Source: CBDCYN01 sp965224205 (GTDB lineage: Bacteria > Planctomycetota > Phycisphaerae > Phycisphaerales > Phycisphaeraceae). Taken from it: a stretch of 64,000 nt of DNA. Below are positions 1-8,011 of the stretch, piece by piece (within the stretch, counting starts at the first letter, position 1; each line of letters starts with the position of its first letter). Where the stretch lies: contig CBDCYN010000025.1 in assembly GCA_965224205.1 (NCBI GenBank), positions 1 to 64,000 of the forward strand, read 5' to 3'. Position numbers and translations under genes: made by a program. The notes below the pieces were generated by a model. That model worked only from the letters and a program-made list of their open reading frames with translations, was not told where the DNA came from and ran no database searches.

Positions 1-344
1 TCCGGGGTCGACCTCGACCGCTGGGGGGGGCAAGGCACCATTCGCCCACAGGCCGCACAGCGTTGCCGGTGGTGCGGCCGATGCTCGCCCCGAAGAGACG
101 GGCGGGCTTGGTGAGATCGTTCCAGATCGATCGCGTCTGCCAATACGCAGCTGTCGTGCTTGGGCCCGCGTGCCGGTGTCCGCAGCGGGTCGGTGCCTAG
201 GTGACGGGGGTCGTGACCCCGTGGCACCCGGAAGCAGTGCCCACACGCCCGGCACCTGGCCCGCTTGCCCGAGGCAGACTCCGATACCCGGTATCGGCGG
301 TCGCACCGTGGGCACGTTACCGTCTGGCGTTGTGAGGTAGACAT
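1..344 (-). CDS. Partial protein with N-terminal MJ0042-like zinc ribbon (C-terminus outside window)
   Basis: An open frame starts with ATG at 344 and runs leftward off the window edge without a stop, giving about 114 residues. The N-terminus carries a zinc-ribbon: CPRC at residues 11-14, then a YRVSESASGKRARC stretch, then CRAC at 31-34 and FRV just after. This spacing and the conserved Y-V-x-x-S-x-x-G-K-x-x-R-C pattern are those of MJ0042-type zinc fingers, which sit at the N-terminus of many planctomycete and proteobacterial membrane proteins. The following region is rich in R, H and P, and a second CAAC...C cluster appears near residue 100. Function is unknown; the domain is thought to bind zinc. 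The catalytic or membrane part, if any, lies beyond the window. The start is supported by the position of the domain only a few residues in. Confidence 0.6.
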   Translation of the reverse strand, partial: MSTSQRQTVTCPRCDRRYRVSESASGKRARCRACGHCFRVPRGHDPRHLGTDPLRTPARGPKHDSCVLADAIDLERSHQARPSLRGEHRPHHRQRCAACGRMVPCPPQRSRSTP

Positions 345-1003
345 CTAGCGAATCCTAGCCTACATGACCGATAAGTAAGATTGAGACTTGATCTTGTCTC
401 CTGCAACGAGAACAGGTCCAGCTCGTCACGGCCGACAGGGCTGATGGCGGCGCCCTGACAAAAACAATCTGTGTATACCCCGCAGCGGTTACGTCGCCGG
501 GTTAGCTCTATTCCGCGACGAAAACCTCTTGGCTTTGCGACGTCCATCAGCTGCCGTGTCACCCGGTTCGGGAGGGTCGGGTTTGGCCTAAGCCCAATAA
601 ACCTTTAACACGGGATAGCCGCTAAAGGGTCGACCATGACCACCCATGCACCACTGCCTTCTGGCGAATCGCCGATGCCACGGCGATCTGGACACGGTGC
701 GTTCTTCTTTCCTCGTTCTATGTACTATACCCAAACCGGGTGACCTTGCGGAGTAACTTATCTACACGGTATGGGGATTTCTGGGTCAGAGTCGTTACCG
801 TTACCGTCCTGCGAGACACGGTGCATGTGTCAACCAAGGATTGTACGGTTTAGGCCCTGATTACTCTATGAGATGTTAGGGGGGCTGAAGGCCTCAGATC
901 AAGAGTAAAGGCCCTCAAAAAGGAAAAATTAATCCCATTTCTGTGTCGAGGTTCGGGTTTTTCGTAAGATTCTCGACGAACCATGCCTGCTACGACCGTC
1001 TTG
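345..1003. other. Intergenic stretch with no supported gene
   Basis: About 660 bases between the zinc-ribbon gene and the cyclophilin gene. Both neighbours read leftward, so this holds the upstream region of the first gene and the downstream region of the second. Short open frames occur on both strands but none has a recognisable domain or ribosome binding site. A segment around 660-780 weakly resembles the dispersed repeat described at 37.6 kb, in the opposite orientation. Confidence 0.4.
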
Positions 1004-1021
1004 ACCCAGCGCCTGCTGGGT
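1004..1021 (-). terminator. Hairpin just downstream of the cyclophilin gene
   Basis: Perfect 7-bp stem ACCCAGC / GCTGGGT with a 4-base loop, about 17 bases past the stop codon of the leftward cyclophilin gene. There is no T-run after it on the minus strand, so it is only a candidate terminator or 3'-end stabilising hairpin. Confidence 0.3.
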
Positions 1022-1037
1022 GAAGCAAAGAGGGGTC

Positions 1038-2162
1038 TTACCGCGACGAGGGCAGTTTTGTCACTTCATAGCTGTGGTTGCGTTTACGGATCACGGTGGC
1101 CTCGACGATTTTATCGGGCTCGATATGGGTGTCGGTCGGGTTGCGGCGTTGGAGGCGTTGGAGGACCTCGATGCCTTCGATGATCCGCCCGAACACGGTG
1201 TGTTTCCCGTCGAGGTGCTGGGTGGGCTGGAACGTGAGGAAGAACTGGCTGCCCCCGGTATCTCGGCCGGCGTGGGCCATGGAGATCGATCCGCGGAAAT
1301 GGCGGCGGAAGCCCTGCTTATAGCACTCGCAAGCGATCGACCACCCCGGGCCGCCACTGCCGTCGCCTTTGGGGCAGCCGCCTTGGGCCATGAAGTTTTT
1401 CAACACCCGGTGGAAGGTCAGCCCGTCGTAGAACCCGGCTTCGACGAGATTGATGAAGTTAGCGACGGTGTTGGGCGCTTGGTTTTCGAATAGTTCCAGG
1501 ACCATGTCGCCCTGGGTCGTCTTGATCTTGACTCGGGGCAGGTCGTCAGCAGCGGCCTCCGCCTCGCGGACCTTGGTCTCAAGCAGCCACATGTTGCGAT
1601 ACGAATCGGTAAACGCGGCGTAGCGACGCCCCAGGCGGCTAAGGACGTGGGCGTCTTCGGCGACCTGGAAGTACCGCTTGGCGACCTCGAAATCGCTCAT
1701 GGCGTACGCGGCGATACCGGCCATGTCGTACACCCGCAGGTTGGGGCAGTTGTATTTGATCAGGATATTGGCGATCTCCGCAGCCTGCTCGTAGGCATCG
1801 GTGGCGATCATGCTGCCGCAGACGGAGATCACGAACTGAGTAATCTTTTCGTCTTCATTGGGAGCGGCCTCATAAGCGGCGACGGACGCGGTGGCGATCT
1901 GGGGCCAGAGCCGGGCCCGCTGATTCTGGGCATCTTCGGCCTGCTCAAGGATCGCTTGTCGGTCTTCTTCGGGGGCCTGAGCGTACTGGGTTTGGAGCTG
2001 GGTCATCTGGTCCGTGAGCTGGGTCCATTGTTCATGGAGGTGGTAGAACTCTTGGGCCGGGCCGGTCTGCGTGGTCTGAGCGGCAGCGGTAGCCACGAAG
2101 CAACTCAAGATGAAAAACAGGCCCAGACGCCAGTCGTCACGACAGTGGGGATCGGTACGCAT
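1038..2162 (-). CDS. Secreted peptidyl-prolyl cis-trans isomerase, cyclophilin type
   Basis: 374 residues. Residues 10-29 are a hydrophobic signal peptide ending ATAAAQ, so the protein is exported. Residues 30-205 form a helical, Q-rich region (many QLQTQY/EQAE segments) of unknown role. Residues 211-360 are a cyclophilin domain: FHRV at 250-253, the FMAQGG motif near 258-262 and GSQFF at 304-308, all parts of the active site that catalyses proline isomerisation during folding. The domain ends with the usual VIRKRNHSYE tail. A strong AGGAG lies six bases before the ATG. Envelope folding fits with the neighbouring lptD gene, 352 bases upstream on the same strand. The helical N-terminal part is longer than in simple secreted PpiA proteins and could mediate oligomerisation or substrate binding; that is inference. 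Confidence 0.9.
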   Translation of the reverse strand: MRTDPHCRDDWRLGLFFILSCFVATAAAQTTQTGPAQEFYHLHEQWTQLTDQMTQLQTQYAQAPEEDRQAILEQAEDAQNQRARLWPQIATASVAAYEAAPNEDEKITQFVISVCGSMIATDAYEQAAEIANILIKYNCPNLRVYDMAGIAAYAMSDFEVAKRYFQVAEDAHVLSRLGRRYAAFTDSYRNMWLLETKVREAEAAADDLPRVKIKTTQGDMVLELFENQAPNTVANFINLVEAGFYDGLTFHRVLKNFMAQGGCPKGDGSGGPGWSIACECYKQGFRRHFRGSISMAHAGRDTGGSQFFLTFQPTQHLDGKHTVFGRIIEGIEVLQRLQRRNPTDTHIEPDKIVEATVIRKRNHSYEVTKLPSSR

Positions 2163-2514
2163 CGAGTTCTCCTGATAGGGCGATTCTGTCTAGTATACCG
2201 TTACGTCTATGATTTCGGCTTGCTCGGGTTGAGGATCGAAAAATAGCGAGTCGTCCTGCTTAGGAGGATTGATGCAGGCCCTATCTGAGGGCTGCCAACC
2301 TGAAGCTGCGGGCTGGCGTGGCCGCCTCATCTTTGCCTCGACAGGCTCCTCAGATCGTGCGCACCGATCTCTAGTGGTATAACGTTATGTACTGGTGATC
2401 GGTTCACTGTGTCCGTCAGTCCATAGGACGGAGGAACAGGTCCGCGGTGACCGTTGCAACCGTTTGCGTGTCGGTCGTTGGTCATGATGTCATCTATAGC
2501 AAGAGTCATCGTGG
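2163..2514. other. Intergenic, no supported gene
   Basis: 352 bases between two leftward genes, lptD and the cyclophilin gene. It contains a small hairpin (TCCGTC / GACGGA near 2414-2434). The leftward 63-codon frame here has no features of a real protein. It probably contains the promoter of the cyclophilin gene, but no clear motif could be fixed. Confidence 0.35.
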
Positions 2515-5500
2515 TCATGGCATGAACACGGAGGCGTCCGAGGGCCTATATCGAGACGACCCGAACCCCTCGGGGATCAGCACCAGGCCGAAGGTCTGCT
2601 CGTCGTCGAGCTCGTCGACCCTCACCAGCGCGATCAGGCGCCACCGCGGCAGCCGTCGCTCGAGGCGGACCTCAAACTGGCGAGATGCATCGGAGCCGAA
2701 ATCCAAAACGTGCTTGAACCGCAGGTCGTATTTCCTCGTCAGCTCGTACGTGAATCCATAATGCAGCAGCCGGCTGGCCAGGTCATCGATCTCGGCGTAA
2801 TCCACGAATGAGCTTAGCCGGGGCGTGTGCCGCAGGCTGGTCCCGACGCGCCACTGAGCGGTCCGCTCTCTGTCGATGTTGAAGGTCATATCACCCGAAA
2901 GGGCCAGGACCTCGCTGACCCGCCACCCCAGCTGGCTGTGCAGGTGGTTGCCGCCCCGCGACAGTTCGGGGCGGTAGCTAAAAAACCTAGCGATCCGGGT
3001 GGCGGAGTCCGCATCGGAGCCGCGGACGATGACATCGGTGTCGAGGACCAGCCAGTCGACGTTCCGCCACTTGCCTTGACCGCCACGTTGGGTCTGGAGC
3101 GTGTTGCGTAACCCGAACCGGAAACCCAAGCCGTCCTGGATCGATTCCACGTCCTGGTCATAGACCGGCAGGTCGTCGCGGTCTAGCGTCGCGCCAGACC
3201 AGAACAGATCGACCCCCGGCTCGATGATGTGCCGCAGGCGATTGACGTCCAGCCAGGGGGCGTGGGCCTGGTTGTACACCCGGCTAAAGTGCGTGTGCGC
3301 CCGCACCCCCAATGAGCCCCATAACCTGATCTTGTCCCCGTCGCCTGAAAACTCGGCGAAGTCGTCGTCGTACGCGGTGACCCGCCCGGCGACGTAGGGC
3401 GTGAGGTCGAGGATCCCCAGCTTGCTGGGGGCTTGGAGCTCGTGACGGGAATCGAGGCGCAGGCGCTTGTCGGTCGGGACGCCGCGGTCGCTCAGCGCCC
3501 GTTCGAACGAAACGCCGTGAGCCTGGCCGAAGAGCTGGACGCTGGCTCCCGGCGTGAAGCCACGGTCCGCGGGTCGATCGTCGCCGGCACGCACCCGCAT
3601 CACCGTCGCGCGATTCTCGGTGAACCAGGTCAGCTGGTTGTCGAGCAGGCTGGTCCCGATGCGGAAATAACCCAGTTCCGGCAGCTTCTCCACCGTGTAG
3701 CCGGGGGCTTGGAGGGTCGTCGTTTGTGGGGTGAAGTCCAGCAGATCATATTGGGCTAGGAACGTAAACGCCCAGTCCTCTTCTTGGGTCTTGAGATAGA
3801 TCGAGGTCTCGTAAGGCTTGGACAGCTCGGCCTCGTCGCGGAAAAACTCTTCGAGGAAAGTTTCGTCGGAATCGAAGGCCATCTCCAGGGACAGCTGCCA
3901 ATCGTCGAGCAGGTAGTGGCGGTGTCGCCACAGGGCGTAGCCCCGGGTGTCCCCGTCGAAAAGCACGTTGCGGCGGTCGGCGAATTCGTCGTCCCCGTGG
4001 TCGTCGAAGACCAGGTACCCATGGGCCAAGCCCCACATCTGGGGCTGGTCGTAACGTAGATCCAGGCCCGTGGCCGGGCCGTGGTCGCCCTGGAAGTCGG
4101 CCCGACCCAGCAGCTCAACCCCCTCGGGGGGGGTACGGCCCAAAAGCGAGAACAGGTTCCACGTGGTTTCGACTGTCGGGCCGTTATTGCGGCTATAGGA
4201 CCCGTGGACGCGTTGGAGCGGCAGGTCTTCCACCCGTCCCGCCTCACCCGCCAACGCCGGCCAATACCCGACCGGCAAGGGCCCCCATTTCAGGGACAGG
4301 TCTTGGGCCTGGTACGGGTAGGTCGCCAACCCGTCTTCGTCTCGCCGCTGGCGGAGGGTGATCTTCTTGGCCGCGATCGCGAAGTGCGGGACTGCGAATT
4401 CACTGGTGGCCAAGACCGCGTCATGGGCGGACCACCGGTCGGCCGCGTCCTGCCGCAGCATCTTGGCCCGCACGTAGATCGGCAACCGCCGCTGGTGATT
4501 CCACGTATGCAGCACCGCGTCGAGCACCACCGCCTGGTCGTGGGCTAGGTCATAAAACACCCTCGGGGCGCGGATGGTGTATTGGCCGTCCGTGACGATC
4601 ACGTTGTCTTCGAGGTAGACACCCCGCACGGAGTTTATGTCCACGTCGCGTTGGGCCATCAGGTCCACCGCGTTGGCAGAAAAAAAAATAACCGCGTTCA
4701 TCGCGGTCATCGAGATCGACCTTGGGTTTTCATGATCCTGGTAGGTCACCCCGACGTGCCCGTTGAGCACCAAGGTATCTTCTTGGTCGTCCCCTTCTTG
4801 AAAAACGATCCGGTCCGCGTGGAAGCTGACGGTTCCGTGCGGCGAGGGGGGCGGTTGACCTGCTTCGGTGGGCGGTGGTGGGGCGGGGTGCGGGCTTTGG
4901 GCCGGAAGCGTGGCACCCTCAACGGAGGGCGACGGCGGCTGCGATAGCCAAGCGATCATCGGAGTAGGGCTCTCTACACCCTCGCTCTGGAAGGCCCCGG
5001 AGATCTGAAGCGGCGTGTCCTGGGCACGCGGTTCATCGCCGCTGCTGTTAGGGGAGGTTTGGGGTTGGGCCTCTTGGGATTCGAGACTCGGGTCATCACC
5101 GGTTTCCTTGAGCCGCCGCTGGGCCATCCGCGACAGCGACTGGGTCACGAACGGGACCGCCACCGGGTCATCGGATGGCCGCAGCACATCGGTCGCCACA
5201 GACACCGGCCCGGTGGTCGTTACGCTGACCAACAAACGTGCAGCGGTGGTCCGGATCTGTGCTTGGCCGGCTACCGACCGGATATTTTCTAAGTCCATCG
5301 TCGCGTCATAACCGGCGGACAGGTCCGGAGGGGAGGCCCGGTCATCGATACGCACCAACGCCCGGTCGGCTTGGAAACCGTATGAGCCCGAGGTGATCAA
5401 GACGTTTCGTTCTAGGTAGATCATGCGGGATTCGTCTTGTGTCCATACGGTGGTCCGATCGGCTTTGAGTTGGAGGTCATCGAGGGTTTGCGTGGGGCGC

Positions 5501-5709
5501 CCCGAAGCGATCGCCGTAAGGTTGTCGACCGTCGGCGGGGAGGGCGTGAGACGACCCTCCGTGCCCTCATCGGTTTGAGCATGCGTCACGGAAAACAGCA
5601 GGGCAGCGACAAGAAACGAGCGACCACCGACGGCGTGGGCTCGGATAGCTCCTTGCAACCCTTGGGTCAACCACGCACCGATACGTTTAGCTATGGTGAA
5701 TAAGACCAT
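2515..5709 (-). CDS. lptD: LptD/OstA-family outer-membrane lipopolysaccharide-assembly protein
   Basis: 1064 residues, longer than the roughly 780 of E. coli LptD. The N-terminus has a hydrophobic export segment (about residues 28-46, ending THAQ). About residues 50-150 and 290-420 contain OstA/LptA-type jellyroll repeats, for example YLERNVLITSGSYGFQADRA and YLEDNVIVTDGQYTIRAPR, separated by a proline-rich linker of about 130 residues. The rest alternates short polar and aromatic strands, as expected for the LptD beta-barrel, with late elements such as YGFTYELTRKYDLRFKH. In the family, LptD inserts lipopolysaccharide into the outer leaflet of the outer membrane, so its presence argues for a Gram-negative type envelope. 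No lptE or lptA partner is adjacent. Two OstA segments and the long linker are unusual and may be lineage specific. Family assignment is firm; activity on LPS is inferred. Confidence 0.8.
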   Translation of the reverse strand: MVLFTIAKRIGAWLTQGLQGAIRAHAVGGRSFLVAALLFSVTHAQTDEGTEGRLTPSPPTVDNLTAIASGRPTQTLDDLQLKADRTTVWTQDESRMIYLERNVLITSGSYGFQADRALVRIDDRASPPDLSAGYDATMDLENIRSVAGQAQIRTTAARLLVSVTTTGPVSVATDVLRPSDDPVAVPFVTQSLSRMAQRRLKETGDDPSLESQEAQPQTSPNSSGDEPRAQDTPLQISGAFQSEGVESPTPMIAWLSQPPSPSVEGATLPAQSPHPAPPPPTEAGQPPPSPHGTVSFHADRIVFQEGDDQEDTLVLNGHVGVTYQDHENPRSISMTAMNAVIFFSANAVDLMAQRDVDINSVRGVYLEDNVIVTDGQYTIRAPRVFYDLAHDQAVVLDAVLHTWNHQRRLPIYVRAKMLRQDAADRWSAHDAVLATSEFAVPHFAIAAKKITLRQRRDEDGLATYPYQAQDLSLKWGPLPVGYWPALAGEAGRVEDLPLQRVHGSYSRNNGPTVETTWNLFSLLGRTPPEGVELLGRADFQGDHGPATGLDLRYDQPQMWGLAHGYLVFDDHGDDEFADRRNVLFDGDTRGYALWRHRHYLLDDWQLSLEMAFDSDETFLEEFFRDEAELSKPYETSIYLKTQEEDWAFTFLAQYDLLDFTPQTTTLQAPGYTVEKLPELGYFRIGTSLLDNQLTWFTENRATVMRVRAGDDRPADRGFTPGASVQLFGQAHGVSFERALSDRGVPTDKRLRLDSRHELQAPSKLGILDLTPYVAGRVTAYDDDFAEFSGDGDKIRLWGSLGVRAHTHFSRVYNQAHAPWLDVNRLRHIIEPGVDLFWSGATLDRDDLPVYDQDVESIQDGLGFRFGLRNTLQTQRGGQGKWRNVDWLVLDTDVIVRGSDADSATRIARFFSYRPELSRGGNHLHSQLGWRVSEVLALSGDMTFNIDRERTAQWRVGTSLRHTPRLSSFVDYAEIDDLASRLLHYGFTYELTRKYDLRFKHVLDFGSDASRQFEVRLERRLPRWRLIALVRVDELDDEQTFGLVLIPEGFGSSRYRPSDASVFMP

Positions 5710-6118
5710 CTATGGTGATTAGGGATCAGCCCCAAAGATCATCGAGAATTAATGAAAAAGAAAGAGGCGATTATAGAGGTCGCGGGCTATCGGGCAATCA
5801 CGCCTACAGCAGTTCCGAGGTTCGTGCAGAGTGCCGCGGCCATGAGGCTACGGTTTCCTGGGCACAGGGGCAGGCGACGATTGGACAAGGAACGCTCTAC
5901 CGCATTTTCTCGTAGCGTGTAGAGCCTGTGCGTATGGTGATCTGTCGAAAGAACCCGCTGCTGACGGTCACGACACGCCGCGGGACTCTACACGAACCTC
6001 GAAACCGCTGTAGGCGATCGCGGTAAGCCGTTTCATTTCGTGTTTGTGCCGGTCCCCGGTGCATGGGTCACCGTGGGTCGGATGCGCGGGGCGCGGTGTG
6101 TGAGGTCCACCCGTGGGC
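5710..6118. other. Intergenic region upstream of lptD dominated by an inverted repeat
   Basis: 409 bases between the start of the leftward lptD gene and the stop of the leftward methyltransferase gene. It contains the inverted repeat 5802-5840/5977-6015 and smaller nested arms between them. The short frames on each strand that encode AYSxxEVRxExRG are simply the two repeat arms read in opposite directions and are not treated as genes. Confidence 0.5.
5802..6015. repeat. 39-bp inverted repeat (arms 5802-5840 and 5977-6015)
   Basis: The plus-strand segment 5802-5840 and the minus-strand segment 6015-5977 share GCCTACAGC, then CGAGGTTCGTG, AGAGT and CCGCGGC in the same order, with about four differences over 39 positions. 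The 136-base spacer has further short complementary pairs (GCACAGG/CCTGTGC and CTCTAC/GTAGAG), so the transcript or single strand could fold into a long branched hairpin. It could be a small non-autonomous mobile element or a structured leader of lptD. A more distant relative of one arm is seen at about 29,100-29,145. Confidence 0.65.
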
Positions 6119-6856
6119 CTACTGCGCTGCGCCTTCAACCGCCAACGATCCGGCGGAGAACCCACCACGCCGGGACACGGCCGGTGCGGGGCGCTGGGCG
6201 GGATCCGGGACCGGCCACGAAGACGTCGGGTTCTGCGCGTGGGTGAGCACGACGATCTGCCACAGGTCTAGCAGCCGCATCTTGAAGCGATAGTCGACAC
6301 GCAGGTCTCCGCCACGCAGCACGTCCTCAAGCGAAAGGTCGCTACGCCAGCCGATCTTGACAAACAGCGGGTTGAGCACTTTTTCGAACCAAGCCACCAC
6401 GGGGTGAGCGGATTGGAAGTGGTTCAGCAGGATGATCCGGCCCCGGGGCTTGAGCAGCCTCGATGCCCATTGGATAAGACGGTCGGGCCGGCTGACCACA
6501 CTGATCGTATGGGTGATCACCACGTGATCAAAGCTGGCGTCGGCGAATGGGGGCAGCATCGCGTCGGACCGGACCAGATGGCAGTGGTCGAGCCCAAGCT
6601 CCTGTCGCTTCTTGGCCGCTTTGGCGAGCATCCCCCCGCTAAGATCCATGCCCACGACGGTCACGTCCCGCGGGTATAGCGGCAGCAGCATCCCCGTGCC
6701 CACCCCGATGTCTAAGATCCGGTCCCCCGGACGGGCGCGTAGCTGTTGAACTGCGCGTGTTTGTCGCGACCGCACCAGGTGGCCAAATGTGCGGTCATAG
6801 TACCAGGACCAGACGTCATAGGTTTTGCTGGTCACGGATTCGGTCATTTGGTTCAT
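6119..6856 (-). CDS. Class I SAM-dependent methyltransferase, phospholipid N-methyltransferase-like
   Basis: 245 residues. SAM-binding motif I is ILDIGVGTGMLL at 47-58, followed by the acidic motif II VVGMDLSGGML and a post-motif DHVVITHTIS region. The N-terminal SKTYDVWSWYYDRTFGHLV segment and the loop after motif I are typical of the UbiE/PmtA branch, where phosphatidylethanolamine N-methyltransferases (PmtA) are the closest known function. It would transfer methyl groups from SAM to an amino head group at the membrane surface. The start lies at an ATG two codons before a second Met. It ends 409 bases upstream of lptD and starts 26 bases after the stop of the next leftward gene, a thioredoxin-like lipoprotein, so the two may be co-transcribed. 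Substrate is not settled by the sequence. Confidence 0.75.
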   Translation of the reverse strand: MNQMTESVTSKTYDVWSWYYDRTFGHLVRSRQTRAVQQLRARPGDRILDIGVGTGMLLPLYPRDVTVVGMDLSGGMLAKAAKKRQELGLDHCHLVRSDAMLPPFADASFDHVVITHTISVVSRPDRLIQWASRLLKPRGRIILLNHFQSAHPVVAWFEKVLNPLFVKIGWRSDLSLEDVLRGGDLRVDYRFKMRLLDLWQIVVLTHAQNPTSSWPVPDPAQRPAPAVSRRGGFSAGSLAVEGAAQ

Positions 6857-6882
6857 AGGATTAGCTCGTGGTTCGAGTTAGG

Positions 6883-7509
6883 TCAGAGGGGCGCTACCCC
6901 AACATCTGGATAAGTAACTCGGCTTTCTCCCAGCAGCCGCCTTACCGTTGTGATGACCACAGCCTCAAGGCCCGAGCGGTCACCAAGGATTTCATCGACC
7001 AGTCGACCATCTGGACCGTAGATCAGAATAGCGGGCACAGACAAATTCCGCCACCGCTGGCCGAGCCCTGAGACTACTTTTTCTCGCTTATCTTGATCAG
7101 GGGCAAGAAGATATGCGTCATGAAGCGCGTTATGGTTCTGCAAGAAACCGATGGCTTTCTTTTCCCACAGCCCTGGGGTGTCGAGGGTGATCGATACCAA
7201 ACGAACCCCACGGTCGATCTCGGCCAGTTTCGTGTGCAGCCCCGGCAGCAGGTCCACGCAGGGCGAACACCACGTGGCCCAGAAATCGATCACCAGGACC
7301 TCATCGGCCTCGTCGGCTTCTTTAATAAGCCGCTTGATAGCGTGCAGGTCGACCCGTGGCAGGGTGGGCGCCATAGCCGTGTTACCGAGTGAGACGCTTC
7401 GGGGTGGATCTGGGGATCGGTTTGACCCTTGGTCCTCTCCACACCCAACCGCTCCCACAGCGAAGGCGATGAGGCTTAGAATAGGCAGTGCTCGGGGCCA
7501 GCGATGCAC
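6883..7509 (-). CDS. Thioredoxin-fold (TlpA/ResA-like) lipoprotein
   Basis: From the GTG at 7509 this gives 208 residues. Residues 8-23 are hydrophobic and end in AVGC, a plausible lipobox, so the mature protein would be lipid-anchored. Residues about 55-205 are a TlpA-like thioredoxin fold: VLVIDFWATWCSPCVDLLPG places the redox pair at C81 and C84, and a cis-Pro segment VPAILIYGPDGR follows. TlpA/ResA-type proteins reduce disulfides outside the cytoplasm, often for cytochrome c or other exported proteins. The open frame continues upstream to 8196, but that extension overlaps the start of the divergent HtrA gene and has no domain, so the signal sequence was used to set the start. An alternative start in the extension cannot be excluded. 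It lies 26 bases before the methyltransferase gene on the same strand. Confidence 0.65.
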   Translation of the reverse strand: MHRWPRALPILSLIAFAVGAVGCGEDQGSNRSPDPPRSVSLGNTAMAPTLPRVDLHAIKRLIKEADEADEVLVIDFWATWCSPCVDLLPGLHTKLAEIDRGVRLVSITLDTPGLWEKKAIGFLQNHNALHDAYLLAPDQDKREKVVSGLGQRWRNLSVPAILIYGPDGRLVDEILGDRSGLEAVVITTVRRLLGESRVTYPDVGVAPL

Positions 7510-8011
7510 GCCCTTGGCGTCTGGTCTACCCGACGCGTTTCCTCGAGCCTGTCGACAGCAAGTTTTTTGGCGTAAAGAGAGCCTGGGGTTATTCCGTCGA
7601 GGTGAGGATGAAGAGGGTATCTTATCGTCACCAAAACCCTCCGCTGAGGGCAGCCTGTCCGCGGTTAGATCGCCCTTGAGAAACAGACGATCATTGTCTA
7701 TGCACGACGACCAACTCCGGAAAGGCAGACACGAAGGCGTTGCGTCGTCGAACATACAGAATGTTCCCACATCAAGCCGCCACCGCCATCGATCCTCACC
7801 CGGATCACACCATGTGGGGTCTCGGACCATCAACCAACCACGTCCGCCAATCCCGGATAAAATCGCGGCGTCACCCGTGTACGCGGCTATAGAATCCTTG
7901 GGGTCAGGAGCGTCATCGACGCTATACCGCCCTTGATACCCGGCGCGTATGTTAATCCATGGATGAATCGGCGTATACCGCGCATGGACCGATGGAACGA
8001 AAGCCCCTGGC
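7510..8011. other. Divergent intergenic region; open in frame with the lipoprotein but without recognisable content
   Basis: 502 bases between the proposed GTG start of the thioredoxin-like lipoprotein and the ATG of the protease gene. The minus frame stays open throughout and the plus strand also carries a long frame from 7151, which is common in high-G+C DNA. Neither shows a domain. It must hold promoters for both divergent genes. Confidence 0.35.

Noticed and set aside
660..780. A possible sixth copy of the dispersed repeat in opposite orientation (TTTCCTCG, CTATGTAC, CCGGG in order).
   Set aside because: Only short words match and the flanking parts do not; too weak to list as a member.
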